A DNA stretch of 64,000 bases from positions 14,353 through 78,352 of the forward strand of contig CAZFLE010000022.1 in assembly GCA_964519895.1 (NCBI GenBank). The letters are read 5' to 3'. The translations under genes and the position numbers were made by a program. The notes under the pieces are model-generated. The model made no database searches. It saw only the letters and a list, made by a program, of their open reading frames with translations, and had not been told where the DNA came from. This DNA is from CAYFPX01 sp964519895. GTDB taxonomy: Bacteria > Myxococcota_A > UBA796 > CAJQPC01. Below, one piece after another: positions 1-9,210 of the stretch (the stretch's first letter is position 1; each line of letters begins with the position of its first letter).

Positions 1-196
<196 letters not shown>

Positions 197-278
197 CGCT
201 GCTCAGGGGGGCTGGACGGAGGATCGGGGGGCGGACGGCGGGGGGGGCAGGGCTCGCTGGGACACGGGCCGCGGAGCT

Positions 279-2120
279 TCAGCCTAACCCCATCACCGAC
301 CCGGCCCCGTCTGATGCAGCCAGGATCCCCCGCTCTCCGTAGGCGATCCACTCCCGGCCGGGCAGCGAGCGGAGCACCCGGGTCTCCTTGCCGGTCAGAT
401 CGCGCTCCAGGATGCCGCCCGAGCGCGCGGGAGACAGGATCTGGCCGGACTCCGGGTCGACCCAGGAGCGGGCGTCGAGGCCCTCGACTTCGGACACGAC
501 GCTGGTGCGTTCCAGGTCGACGACGACCACCGTGCAGTGGTCGCCTTCGGGCAGGCGGACCGCCGCGTAGCGCCCACCGGTGATGCCCCAAAGGCGGTCG
601 ACCTGGACCTCGAAGTCCAGGATGTCCCGGCCTTCTGCGGCCCGGCCCGCGCGAATACCGGCGGCCAGATCGTAGTGGCCCAGCACCCCGTCGCGATCCA
701 TGACCAACAGGTCGGGCCGGCGATTCACGAAGGCCAGCTTGACCACCGGCACGTCGGCCAGGGGGGTCGGGGGGTCCACGGCGTCCTTGCCCGTGCTGGG
801 ATCCAGGATGCGCACGGCGCCCTTGGGGGTGATCACCCCCAGCCAGGTCCCGCTGCCGGACAGAGCCATGCCCTGGGCCCAACCGAGCTCGAACGCGCGG
901 TTGCTGGCCAGATCCCACCAGCGCACCCCACCGGCGCGCAGGTGCACGGCGACGATGTTGCCGCCCACCGCCACATCCAGGGCGCCATAGGTCTCGTGGC
1001 CCCCTTCGAACACGGCGCTTCCGTCGGCGGCCTTGAGCACCGCGATGGGCCCCCGCTCGGGCACGGTGACCAGGTAGTGGCCGTCGCGGTCCAGCACCAT
1101 GTGCCGGGGGGCGGTGCCGACCGAGTACACGGCCCGGCGCTGATCGCCCTCCCAGACCGCCAGAGCGTCGTCGTGGGCCGCGATCCGGTGGGTGCCGAAG
1201 CCTGCGATGGCCACCACGGGGGCGATGCCCTCGGCCTCTTCGCTGCCGTGAAGCAGGCCGTCTGCGCCCGCGACCTCGAGATCGTGTTGGGTCCAGATCG
1301 CCGGCCCCGATGGATCCGGGGCGCCGTGCTGCCGGGATGCGGCCGGGGACAGATCCGGCAGGTTGAACACGTGCACCGAGCGCTGGGTCACGACCGCGGC
1401 CCGCTCGCCGGCCGGGGACAGAGCCAGCCCGATGATGCCGGACCCGCCACGGGTGGCAAAGGACCCGGCGAGAACGCCGTCGGCCACGCGCATGAGCGAC
1501 AGGCCGGCCGGTCCCGCGCACAGGACCATGGTGTTGTCCCGGGTGAAGCAGGCGTGCTCGGCGGCCATCTGGATGCGGTCCATCGGCAAGGCTTCGCGCG
1601 TGCGCAGGTCGACCAGTCGCGGCTGGCCGTCGTCGGACAGGCACAGCAAGCGATCCCCGCGGGCGTCGAACTCGACGGTCTGACCGCCGAAGCCCTTCCA
1701 GGCGATGACCCGCTCCTGGTTGGGCACGTCCCACAGGCGGACCAGGCCGTCCACCGCGATCGCGGCCAACAGGCTGCCCTCTGGGGAGATGGCCACGCCC
1801 CGCATCGCACGCACGCGACCGGTCGCGCCCTCGCGCAGCTCCTGGAAGACCGGGCTTCCGTCGTTGGTGCGGTAGACGCCGACGCTGCCCATGTCGTCGC
1901 CGACGGCGATCCAGGAGCCCCCCGCGATCAGGCCCAGGGCGCCCGTGACCGGTCCGCCGGGCCGAAACACGAGCCCCGGCGTGCTCTCGCCCTGGCGCTT
2001 GACCGCCACCACGCCCCGCGCGTCAGCGGTCGCGACCGTGCCGCTGGCGGTGTCGTGGCAGGCCGCCGTGATCGCGGCGTCGTGCACGTTCGGGCAGAAC
2101 TGGTCGGAGAGCGAGGCCAT
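279..2120 (-). CDS. WD40-like beta-propeller repeat protein
   Basis: A 613-residue protein made of repeated beta-rich units typical of WD40/YVTN propellers, such as LLAAIAVDGLVRLWDVPNQE and VRILDPSTGKD, spread over the whole length. No signal peptide, membrane segment or catalytic motif is evident, so it is probably a soluble scaffold or sensor that binds partner proteins. The ATG at 2120 shares bases with the ATG of the divergent GH57 gene (2119-2121), leaving no intergenic promoter if both starts are right. It precedes the topoisomerase A gene on the same strand with an 82-base G-rich spacer. The exact function cannot be inferred from sequence. Confidence 0.8.
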   Translation of the reverse strand: MASLSDQFCPNVHDAAITAACHDTASGTVATADARGVVAVKRQGESTPGLVFRPGGPVTGALGLIAGGSWIAVGDDMGSVGVYRTNDGSPVFQELREGATGRVRAMRGVAISPEGSLLAAIAVDGLVRLWDVPNQERVIAWKGFGGQTVEFDARGDRLLCLSDDGQPRLVDLRTREALPMDRIQMAAEHACFTRDNTMVLCAGPAGLSLMRVADGVLAGSFATRGGSGIIGLALSPAGERAAVVTQRSVHVFNLPDLSPAASRQHGAPDPSGPAIWTQHDLEVAGADGLLHGSEEAEGIAPVVAIAGFGTHRIAAHDDALAVWEGDQRRAVYSVGTAPRHMVLDRDGHYLVTVPERGPIAVLKAADGSAVFEGGHETYGALDVAVGGNIVAVHLRAGGVRWWDLASNRAFELGWAQGMALSGSGTWLGVITPKGAVRILDPSTGKDAVDPPTPLADVPVVKLAFVNRRPDLLVMDRDGVLGHYDLAAGIRAGRAAEGRDILDFEVQVDRLWGITGGRYAAVRLPEGDHCTVVVVDLERTSVVSEVEGLDARSWVDPESGQILSPARSGGILERDLTGKETRVLRSLPGREWIAYGERGILAASDGAGSVMGLG

Positions 2121-4232
2121 GGAGCCGGATCCTATCGTGCTGCGCTTGGAGGACCCCGTGACGGGCCTGTCGATCCTGTGGCACTTTCACCAGCCCGACT
2201 ATCGGGACCCCAGCTCCGGTCAGCCGGTGCTGCCGTGGGTCCGGCACCATGCCCTGAGGGGCTACCGGGATCTTGCGGTGGCGCTGCTCGAGTCCGGGGT
2301 GCCCGGCACCATCAACCTGGTGCCCACGCTNNNNNNNNNNNNNNNNNNNNNNNNNNNNNNNNNNNNNNNNNNNNNNNNNNNNNNNNNNNNNNNNNNNNNN
2401 NNNNNNNNNNNNNNNNNNNNNNNNNNNNNNCGGTGGCGCTGCTCGAGTCCGGGGTGCCCGGCACCATCAACCTGGTGCCCACGCTGCTCGAGCAGCTGGA
2501 CTGGTATGCCGAGGGCGGGAGCGACCCCTGGCTGGAGCGGGTGCGCCAGCCCCCACAGGCCCTGTCGCCGGAGCTGCGCACCGGGTTGCTCCGGGAGGGC
2601 TTCGCGGGCCACCCGGCGATGGTGGCTGCCAGCCCTGGCTGGCGCCGACTGAAGGCACGGGTCGACTCCGAAGGCTGCCTGGACGACCAGGGCCTGCTGG
2701 ACCTTCAGGTCTGGTCGGTCCTGGGGTGGACCGGGTGGTCCCTTCGCCGGGATCATCCAGCGCTGCAGGGGCTCGTACGGCGGGGAGAGGGCTTCACCCC
2801 AGGGGACAAGGCCATGCTCCTGGCCATCCAGCAGGAGGCCTGTGCGACCCTGCCGGACCTCTGGGCCCGCCTGGCCGAGGTCTCGGCGAGCCCCTGGGCC
2901 CACCCCATCCTGCCCCTGGTGGTCGATGCGCGCCACGGGCGGCGGTGCCTGCCGGACCTGCCCGACGTGGCCTTTGCCTGGCCCGGCGACGCAGCGGTCC
3001 AGCTCGCCTGGGGGCGGTCTGCCGTCTCGGAGAGGCTGGGGCGCCCGGTGAGCGGCCTGTGGCCGTCCGAGGGAGCCGTGTCCCCGGAGGTCGTGGACCT
3101 GGCTCGCGCCGCCGGGTTCACGTGGCTCGTGTCGGACGAAGGCGTGCTCGAGCGCTCCCAGCGGCAGGGGGAGGGCAGGGGCCCCTGGACCCTGGCTCGA
3201 GGCCTGGTGGGGTTCTTTCGAGACCGGTCCCTGTCGGACCTGATCGGGTTCCGCACCGCAGGGCGGGACCCCGACGAGGCCGTGGGTGAGCTGCTCGCAG
3301 GCGTCGCCCGACAGCAGGGACACGTGACCCTGGCCCTGGACGGCGAGAACCCTTGGGAGAGCCACCCCGACGCCGGGCGCGGGTTCCAGGAGCGGTTCTT
3401 CCAGGCGCTCTCTCGGCACCCCAGGGTGCGGGCCACCCCGTTCGCAGAGGCCGCGGCCGAGCCGGTGGGCCGGGTGACGCGGATCTTCACCGGTGGCTGG
3501 ATCAACGCCGACTTCGCCATCTGGATCGGGGACCCGGAGGACCGGGCAGCGTGGGCCCTGCTGGCCCAGACGCGGGAGGCGGTGGCCGCGGCCGGGGACC
3601 CGCCGGACGCGCTGCGCCACGTGCTGGCGGCCGAAGGCTCCGACTGGTTCTGGTGGTACGGACCCGAATTCCACAGCGAGCAGGCGGACACCTTTGACCG
3701 GCTCTTCCGTGCGCACCTGGGTGCAGCCTGGGCCGCCCTCGGGGTCACGCCACCGGCCGCGCTGTCCCGCTCGCTGCTCGGCGCCGTCGCGCCGACGCGG
3801 GACCGGGCGCCTGCAGGCCCGGTGGACCCCTGCGCACCCCTGGGCTGGTGGGCGGCCGGATGTTGGGATGCGCGCCGTCCGGGCGGCGCGATGGCCGCCG
3901 GTGTGCGGGTGCTGGACCGGCTGGAGTGGGGGGCCGCGGACCGGGCGGTGCACGTGAGGCTGGTGATGGATCCGGCGGCTGCGCCCCAGCCAGGCGCCTG
4001 CTGGGTGCTGGACCTCGCAGGGCCCGGGGAGCCTCTCCAGGTGCGGGTCCCCCATCCGCCGGAGCCCGGCGCGGTCCTGGAGGTCTGCCTGGCCGCCCCC
4101 TCCCCAGGCCTCCACCGGGTCCACGTGGCCCTGTGGGAGGCCGGCGGAAGCGTGCGTGCCGTCGGACCCCCCGGCGGTCTCGAAGGCACCGTCGGGCGCG
4201 CGGGAGGGTGCTGGCGCGGCGGCTGGGTCTAG
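2119..4232 (+). CDS. Glycoside hydrolase family 57, amylopullulanase-like (interrupted by an assembly gap)
   Basis: The protein carries GH57 hallmarks: WHFHQPDYRDP near residue 21, GLWPSEGAVS with candidate nucleophile Glu266, and ALDGENPWE with candidate general acid Asp356 (numbers for the repaired protein). It also has the amylopullulanase-type segment GGWINADFAIWIG. GH57 enzymes of this type cleave alpha-1,4 and sometimes alpha-1,6 glucan bonds by a retaining mechanism. A run of 100 N at 2331-2430 splits the gene and shifts its frame. Deleting the gap and one copy of the flanking 55-mer (155 bases) restores a single 652-residue frame, so the gene is probably intact. The start used is ATG 2119; in-frame GTGs at 2137 and 2158 are alternatives. 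Two more GH57 genes follow, suggesting storage-glucan metabolism. Confidence 0.85.
2276..2485. repeat. Exact 55-base direct repeat flanking the N gap
   Basis: Bases 2276-2330 and 2431-2485 are identical over 55 positions, and the gap lies exactly between them. This is what is seen when two contig ends overlapping by one assembly k-mer are scaffolded with a default spacer instead of merged. Collapsing the copies restores the GH57 reading frame. Confidence 0.9.
2331..2430. other. Assembly gap of exactly 100 N
   Basis: One hundred consecutive undetermined bases inside the first GH57 gene. The round length and identical flanks indicate a placeholder of arbitrary size. The real distance is most likely minus 55 bases, meaning no sequence is missing. 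Confidence 0.95.
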
Positions 4233-4430
4233 ACCGTCCGGGCGCGGGACCCACCCCGACCACGCCCCTGGCCCGACGCCGCCCGTTGTGCCCCTCCGGA
4301 GGGCGAGATGGGCCTGATCCGGTGGGGCAGCCCGGCGAAATTCGGGGGCTCAGCCCGCCCGTTGGAGGGGCCTTTGGTGCCGCTGGGGACGCGCTGCTGG
4401 TAGCCTCTGGCGCTGCGGGCGTCAGGAGCA

Positions 4431-6653
4431 ATGAACGAGATCGGGCTCATCCTGGGGTTCCACCTCCACCTGCCACAGGGCATGCCCCGGGCTCGGTGGG
4501 ACTGGCTGCATCGGGCCGCCCTCCGCCCCATGCTCGACACGCTCGCAGCCACGCCGGGCCCCCGGGTCGTGCTGCACCTGTCCGGCGCGACCTGGAGCCG
4601 GCTGGCGGGCAGCGAGCCGACCACCCTCCAGCGCATCCGCAGCCTGGTCGGTGGCAAGCAGCTCGAGCTGCTGGGCGGAGGCTGGTCCGGGGCCTTCCTG
4701 GGGGGTCTGCCGGACCGGGACGCCCTGAGCCAGCTCCAGCTGACGGCCCGCCAGCTCAAGCGCCGGGTCGGGGTCATGCCCCAGGGCGCCTGGCTGACCC
4801 ATGGGGCCTGGGATCCAGGGCTGCCGCGTACGCTCTCCCGGGCGGGCCTGAGCCACGCCTTCCTGCCCGACGACGCCTTTGCAGCGGCCGGCATGCTGCC
4901 CCACGACCTGGACGGCCCGGTGCTGACGGAACGCGAGGGCAGCACGCTGACCCTGTTCCCCCTCGACGGCTCCCTGGCCGCGATGATCCCGGCCCGCCCA
5001 GTGCCAGAGGTCATCGACTACATGCGGCGCAGGGCGAGGGCGGACCTCACGGTCACCACCTGGTTCGGCGATCTCGAGGAGCTGGCGGAGAAGACCCGCA
5101 AGTCCGGCCTGCGCACCTGGCTGAGCCAGCTGATGCGCAAGCTGACCGCCAACGAGCACTGGCTCCGCACGATGTTCCCGACCCAGGTCATGCAGCGCCT
5201 GCCCCCGCGCCGCCGGGTCTACCTGCCCACCTGGTTCCCACCGGCCCTCGCCGAGAGCGCCCTGGCCCCAGGTGACGTGGACAGGCTGTCCGAGGTCCAG
5301 GCCGTGCCGGCGGCGGGGTGGGAGGCCTTCCTGGCCCGCTACGACGAGGCCAACCGGCTCCACAAGGCCTTGCTGCGCGTCTCCCGCGAGGTCCAGCGCC
5401 TGCGGGCCCACCTGCGCAAGACCGGCCTGGACGACGACGGCAAGCGGGCCCTGGAAAAGGCCACCGAAGCCCTGTGTCGGGCCGGCTCCTCCGACCCCCT
5501 CTGGCACGCCCAGGGGCGCTGGATGGGGGTCTACGACCCGGCCATGCGCCAGGCCGCCTGGAGCGCCGTGGTCGAGGCCGAGCGGGCCTGCAACCTGGTC
5601 CTGGGTGGACAGCACGCCATGCGGTGCGAGCGGGCGGACCACAACGGCGACGGCCGGCAGGAGGTGCTGGTGCGCACCCCTCACGTCGCGGCCATGGTCG
5701 AGCCCGAGCTGGGTGGCGCCCTGACCGAGCTGGCGCTCTGGGAGATGCCCGGCAACCTGCTGAACACCATGACCCGGCGCCAGGAGCTGTACCACGACAG
5801 CCTGCTGCGCAACGCCATGCTGCCGGCCCTGGTCGACGAGGAACCCGAAGAGGTCATCACCAACACCGAGGACTCGGTCCCGCCTCAGGACCCTGGGGCC
5901 TCTCTGTTGATCGAAGACGACGACGAGTACGAGTCCGGTCGCTGGGACCTGATCCAGCCCGGGGGTGAGCTGCCTCTGTGCGACCGCCTCCAGCAGGACC
6001 GCCGGGTGCGCACGTCCTTCGCGGACCACTTCCTGGGGGCCGAGACGACCCTGGAGAACCTGTGGCGCGGCCAGCACGCCGAGGAAGGCGACTTCACCCA
6101 CGGCGCCTACAAGGTGCTGAATGCAGAGACCCAGGGGCAGGACGTGGTCTCCGTCCACCTGGCCCGGGAGGGCCTGGTCCGCCAGGCCGGCTCCAAGGGC
6201 GTCGAGGAGCGGCTGGTCCAGGTGACCAAGCAGTACACCTTCCACCGGGTCCAGGCCCGGATCGACGTGCGCTACGAGATCAGCAACCGGTACCACTCTC
6301 CGGTGCGCAGCACCTTTGCCGTCGAGCTCAACCTGGGCCTGGACGGACGGGTGGGGGACGCGGTCGCTATCAAGCTGGACGACGGTCGAAGCATCCCCGT
6401 CACAAAGCGCGGCAAGGTCGAGTCCATCCGTCAGCTGGCCCTGGTGGACAAGGCCCGGCAGCTGGCTGTGCGGCTGGCCGTGGAGCAGCCCGCGACCCTG
6501 TGGTTCTACCCCGTGGAGTGTGTGGTGGCGGGCCGTGGCGGTCTGGAAACGGTCTACCAGGGCCCGTGTCTGCTGCTCAGCTGGCCCGTTAGCCTCTGGG
6601 GCGAGGAGCGCGTGCGGCTGGACCTGTCGCTGGCGGTGCAGCTGCAGCGGTAG
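4431..6653 (+). CDS. GH57 4-alpha-glucanotransferase-like protein with substituted nucleophile
   Basis: A 740-residue protein with the architecture of GH57 4-alpha-glucanotransferases: an N-terminal barrel (FHLHLPQGM, then LLGGGWSGAFLG), a middle helical domain with the DPLWHAQGRWMGVY segment, and a C-terminal beta-sandwich of the DUF1926 type. The region normally reading WLTERVWEP, whose Glu is the nucleophile (Glu123 in the Thermococcus litoralis enzyme), reads WLTHGAWDP here, putting His124 in that place. The acid/base aspartate appears kept in WFGDLEEL (Asp214). Hydrolysis or transfer by the usual mechanism is therefore unlikely; a glucan-binding or regulatory role is possible. It follows the first GH57 gene by 198 bases and precedes the branching enzyme by 24. 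AGGAG lies just before the ATG. Confidence 0.8.
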   Translation: MNEIGLILGFHLHLPQGMPRARWDWLHRAALRPMLDTLAATPGPRVVLHLSGATWSRLAGSEPTTLQRIRSLVGGKQLELLGGGWSGAFLGGLPDRDALSQLQLTARQLKRRVGVMPQGAWLTHGAWDPGLPRTLSRAGLSHAFLPDDAFAAAGMLPHDLDGPVLTEREGSTLTLFPLDGSLAAMIPARPVPEVIDYMRRRARADLTVTTWFGDLEELAEKTRKSGLRTWLSQLMRKLTANEHWLRTMFPTQVMQRLPPRRRVYLPTWFPPALAESALAPGDVDRLSEVQAVPAAGWEAFLARYDEANRLHKALLRVSREVQRLRAHLRKTGLDDDGKRALEKATEALCRAGSSDPLWHAQGRWMGVYDPAMRQAAWSAVVEAERACNLVLGGQHAMRCERADHNGDGRQEVLVRTPHVAAMVEPELGGALTELALWEMPGNLLNTMTRRQELYHDSLLRNAMLPALVDEEPEEVITNTEDSVPPQDPGASLLIEDDDEYESGRWDLIQPGGELPLCDRLQQDRRVRTSFADHFLGAETTLENLWRGQHAEEGDFTHGAYKVLNAETQGQDVVSVHLAREGLVRQAGSKGVEERLVQVTKQYTFHRVQARIDVRYEISNRYHSPVRSTFAVELNLGLDGRVGDAVAIKLDDGRSIPVTKRGKVESIRQLALVDKARQLAVRLAVEQPATLWFYPVECVVAGRGGLETVYQGPCLLLSWPVSLWGEERVRLDLSLAVQLQR

Positions 6654-6677
6654 CACCGGGCTCTCCCGGAGATCTCC

Positions 6678-8381
6678 ATGGCCGTCGGCAGCTTCGTCCT
6701 GGTCCTCCACGGGCACCTCCCCTACGTGCTAAAGCACGGTCGTTGGCCTCACGGGGAGCACTGGCTCTTCGAGGTGGCGGCCGAGACCTGGATGCCCCTG
6801 CTGGGCGTGATCGATGAGTGCCTGGCCCAGGACCGACGCTTTCCCGTGACCCTGGGGCTGACGCCTGTGCTGCTGGAGCAGCTCGCCCACGATGCCTTCA
6901 AGGGGGGCTTCGTGGTCTGGCTCGACGAACGCATCGCCCGGGCATCCCGGGACGAGGCCGAGTTCCGCAGCGCGGGCGAGCTGCACCTGGCCTATCTGGC
7001 CGGGCACTGGCGGGAGCACTACCAGGCGATGCTGTCCCGGTTCGAAGCGCTGGATCGGGACCTGCCCGCCGCATTTGCCCGCCACTGGGACCAGGGCGGC
7101 CTGGAGCTCCTGAGCTCGAACGCCACCCACGGGTACATGCCACTGCTCCTGCACGACGCGAGCTGCCAGGCCAACCTGCGGCTGGGACTCGAGACCTCAG
7201 AGCGCATCCTGGGCCGCCGACCCCGGGGCATCTGGCTGCCCGAGTGCGCCTACCGCCCAGGCGGGTCGTGGACGCCGCCCGTGCTGGGCGGTGGCGCACG
7301 CCTGCGCAAGGGCACGGATCAGATCCTGGCCGACGAGGGGGTCGAGTACACCTTCCTCGACAGCCACCTGCTGACGGGCTCCCGCTCCGAGGGCGTGCGC
7401 CAGGACGGGGAATTCCACAAGGTCTCCTGGGAACAGGCCGGCTGGGACCACGGCCGGGGCTGGCGCTCGCCGCTGGAGCCTCATCTGGCCAGCTCGGACG
7501 GCGGCGACGGCCGGCTGAGCGTCTTCGCTCGCCACCCCAAGGTCTCCGAACAGGTCTGGTCCGGCGAGGTCGGCTACCCCGGGGACGGGCGCTACCTGGA
7601 ATTCCACAAGCGGCACGGCCAGGCGGGTCTGCGCTACTGGAAGGTGACCGGCCGCGACGTGGATCTGGGCGACAAGGCCGCCTGGCACCCCGACGACATT
7701 CCCGGAGCGGTGCACGGTCACGCCCAGCACTTCGCGGCCAGTGTGCGGGCCCTGCTGACCGAACACCGCGAGGCGACCGGCCGACATGGTGTCGTGGTGG
7801 CGAGCTTCGACGCCGAGCTCTTCGGCCACTGGTGGCACGAGGGCGTGGGGTTCTTGCGCGACGTGATGCTGGCCCTGCAGGCCGATCCCCAGGTCGACAC
7901 CGAGACCGCCGGAGAGTTCCTGGACGGGCACCCCCCCGACAAGGTCTGCTGGATCCCCGAGGGGTCCTGGGGCGCAGGCGGGGATCACCGGGTCTGGCTC
8001 AACGAGGAGCTGCGCTGGACTTGGGAGGTCGAGTACCGCGCAGAGGAGCGCTTCGGCCAGCTGTGCCTGACCCTGCCGTGGCAGACCCACGCCCGGGTCC
8101 GAGGGGCCCTGGAGCGAGCGGGCCGGGAGCTGCTCCTGCTCCAGGCGTCGGACTGGCAGTTCGTCATCCACACCCGCGGGGCCCAGGACTATGGGCTGAA
8201 GCGCTTCGCCCTACACGCCACGCGCTTCGACCGCATGTGCGAGGTGGCCGAGGATCTCGCGGCGGGCAAGCGGCTCAGTCCGGTCCAGCGGGCCCAGCTG
8301 TCCGAGGTCGACACCCACGACGACATCTTCCCGGTGGGGCCCCTGCGGCTGGACCTGTGGGACACCGGCGACCTTGGCTGA
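6678..8381 (+). CDS. GH57 1,4-alpha-glucan branching enzyme
   Basis: The 567-residue protein has the motif set of GH57 branching enzymes: LVLHGHLPYV at the start, ATHGYMPLL, GIWLPECAYRPG with predicted nucleophile Glu189, ASFDAELFGHWWHEG with predicted acid/base Asp378, and LLLQASDWQF near the C-terminus. The length matches characterised Thermus and Thermococcus enzymes. It forms alpha-1,6 branches in alpha-1,4 glucans such as glycogen in the cytoplasm. GGAG sits a few bases before the ATG. Its stop overlaps the TTG start of the GalT-like gene by eight bases, so the two are probably translated together. Unlike the preceding paralogue, both catalytic residues are present. Confidence 0.92.
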   Translation: MAVGSFVLVLHGHLPYVLKHGRWPHGEHWLFEVAAETWMPLLGVIDECLAQDRRFPVTLGLTPVLLEQLAHDAFKGGFVVWLDERIARASRDEAEFRSAGELHLAYLAGHWREHYQAMLSRFEALDRDLPAAFARHWDQGGLELLSSNATHGYMPLLLHDASCQANLRLGLETSERILGRRPRGIWLPECAYRPGGSWTPPVLGGGARLRKGTDQILADEGVEYTFLDSHLLTGSRSEGVRQDGEFHKVSWEQAGWDHGRGWRSPLEPHLASSDGGDGRLSVFARHPKVSEQVWSGEVGYPGDGRYLEFHKRHGQAGLRYWKVTGRDVDLGDKAAWHPDDIPGAVHGHAQHFAASVRALLTEHREATGRHGVVVASFDAELFGHWWHEGVGFLRDVMLALQADPQVDTETAGEFLDGHPPDKVCWIPEGSWGAGGDHRVWLNEELRWTWEVEYRAEERFGQLCLTLPWQTHARVRGALERAGRELLLLQASDWQFVIHTRGAQDYGLKRFALHATRFDRMCEVAEDLAAGKRLSPVQRAQLSEVDTHDDIFPVGPLRLDLWDTGDLG

Positions 8382-9204
8382 GCTCCGACGGGACCCGCTG
8401 ACCGGCGGGTGGTCCCTGGTCAGCAGCGAGCGTCGACGGCGGCCAGCTCACCTGGGGGACGAGCCCCGACCCACGCCCTGTGCCCTGTGCCCCGGACAGG
8501 GCTCGCCCCTGGAGCTTGCGCGGGGAGAGCGAGGCGTTCGCGTCGTCGCCCACGGTCGTCCCGCCCTGCGGGTCGAGCGGTCCTGGCGAGCCCCCCGGGG
8601 AGACTCGGCCCCGGCGGTGGGGGCCCACGAGGTCCTGATCGAGGGCGACTCTCACACCTGGGCGGGCTGGGCACCGCGGCGAGCCCTGCTCCACGAGCAC
8701 CTGGTGCTGCTCGAGGCGCGCTGCCAGGATCTGGCCCAGGACGCTCGCCTGGTGTCGATGATCTGGGTGCGGGACCAGGACACGGGGCTGGCGCCCCCAG
8801 GCACCCACCCCCACGGACAGCTCTTTGCGCTGCCCGTGCCGTTGGCGGGTCCCCCCGTGCCGCGCCCGGCGCCCGACCGGACCCTCTGCTCGGCGGGCGA
8901 CGCCCGGGCCGTGGTGGTGCCGGCACCGCAGCGAGACTTCCAGCTCGCCGTGTGTCCCGGCGAGTCCATGTCGGACACGGCCCAGGTTCTGTGGCGCACC
9001 CTGGTGGCGGTGGAGCAGGCGCTGGCATCCCCCCCGGTCAGCTGCGCCTGGACGCGACCTGCACAGGGTCGGCAGGGCGTGATCCTGGTGCAGCCGTGGC
9101 TCGAGCGGCCCGGTGGCCTCGACCTGGTGCCGCTGGGCTTTGCGACCTGGTCCCCGTCACAGGCCGCAGCCACGCTTCGAGCCGCGCTACCCCGGGTGGC
9201 CTGA
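8374..9204 (+). CDS. Galactose-1-phosphate uridylyltransferase-like protein (HIT superfamily)
   Basis: The 276-residue product starts at a TTG overlapping the branching enzyme gene by eight bases. It has the GalT opening MAELRRDPLTGGW, a CALC zinc-type CxxC pair, GAHEVLIE, and THPHGQ, whose central His in this family carries the covalent nucleotidyl intermediate. Classical GalT swaps UMP between UDP-glucose and galactose-1-phosphate. At 276 residues it is shorter than typical GalT (about 330-350) and the C-terminal half is divergent. Its place at the end of a glucan cluster suggests transfer involving glucose-1-phosphate or a nucleotide sugar; the real substrate is open. Confidence 0.75.
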   Translation: MAELRRDPLTGGWSLVSSERRRRPAHLGDEPRPTPCALCPGQGSPLELARGERGVRVVAHGRPALRVERSWRAPRGDSAPAVGAHEVLIEGDSHTWAGWAPRRALLHEHLVLLEARCQDLAQDARLVSMIWVRDQDTGLAPPGTHPHGQLFALPVPLAGPPVPRPAPDRTLCSAGDARAVVVPAPQRDFQLAVCPGESMSDTAQVLWRTLVAVEQALASPPVSCAWTRPAQGRQGVILVQPWLERPGGLDLVPLGFATWSPSQAAATLRAALPRVA

Positions 9205-9210
9205 GCGGGA

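Noticed and set aside
537..2118. Long open plus-strand frame antisense to the beta-propeller gene and running on into the GH57 gene
   Set aside because: The part before 2119 has no family signal, is rich in His/Gly/Gln as expected for the antisense of GC-rich coding DNA, and joins the GH57 frame only because of the N gap.
2276..2485. Direct repeats as a target-site duplication or real tandem duplication
   Set aside because: The copies abut an arbitrary 100-N block, and collapsing them restores the frame, which fits an assembly artefact.
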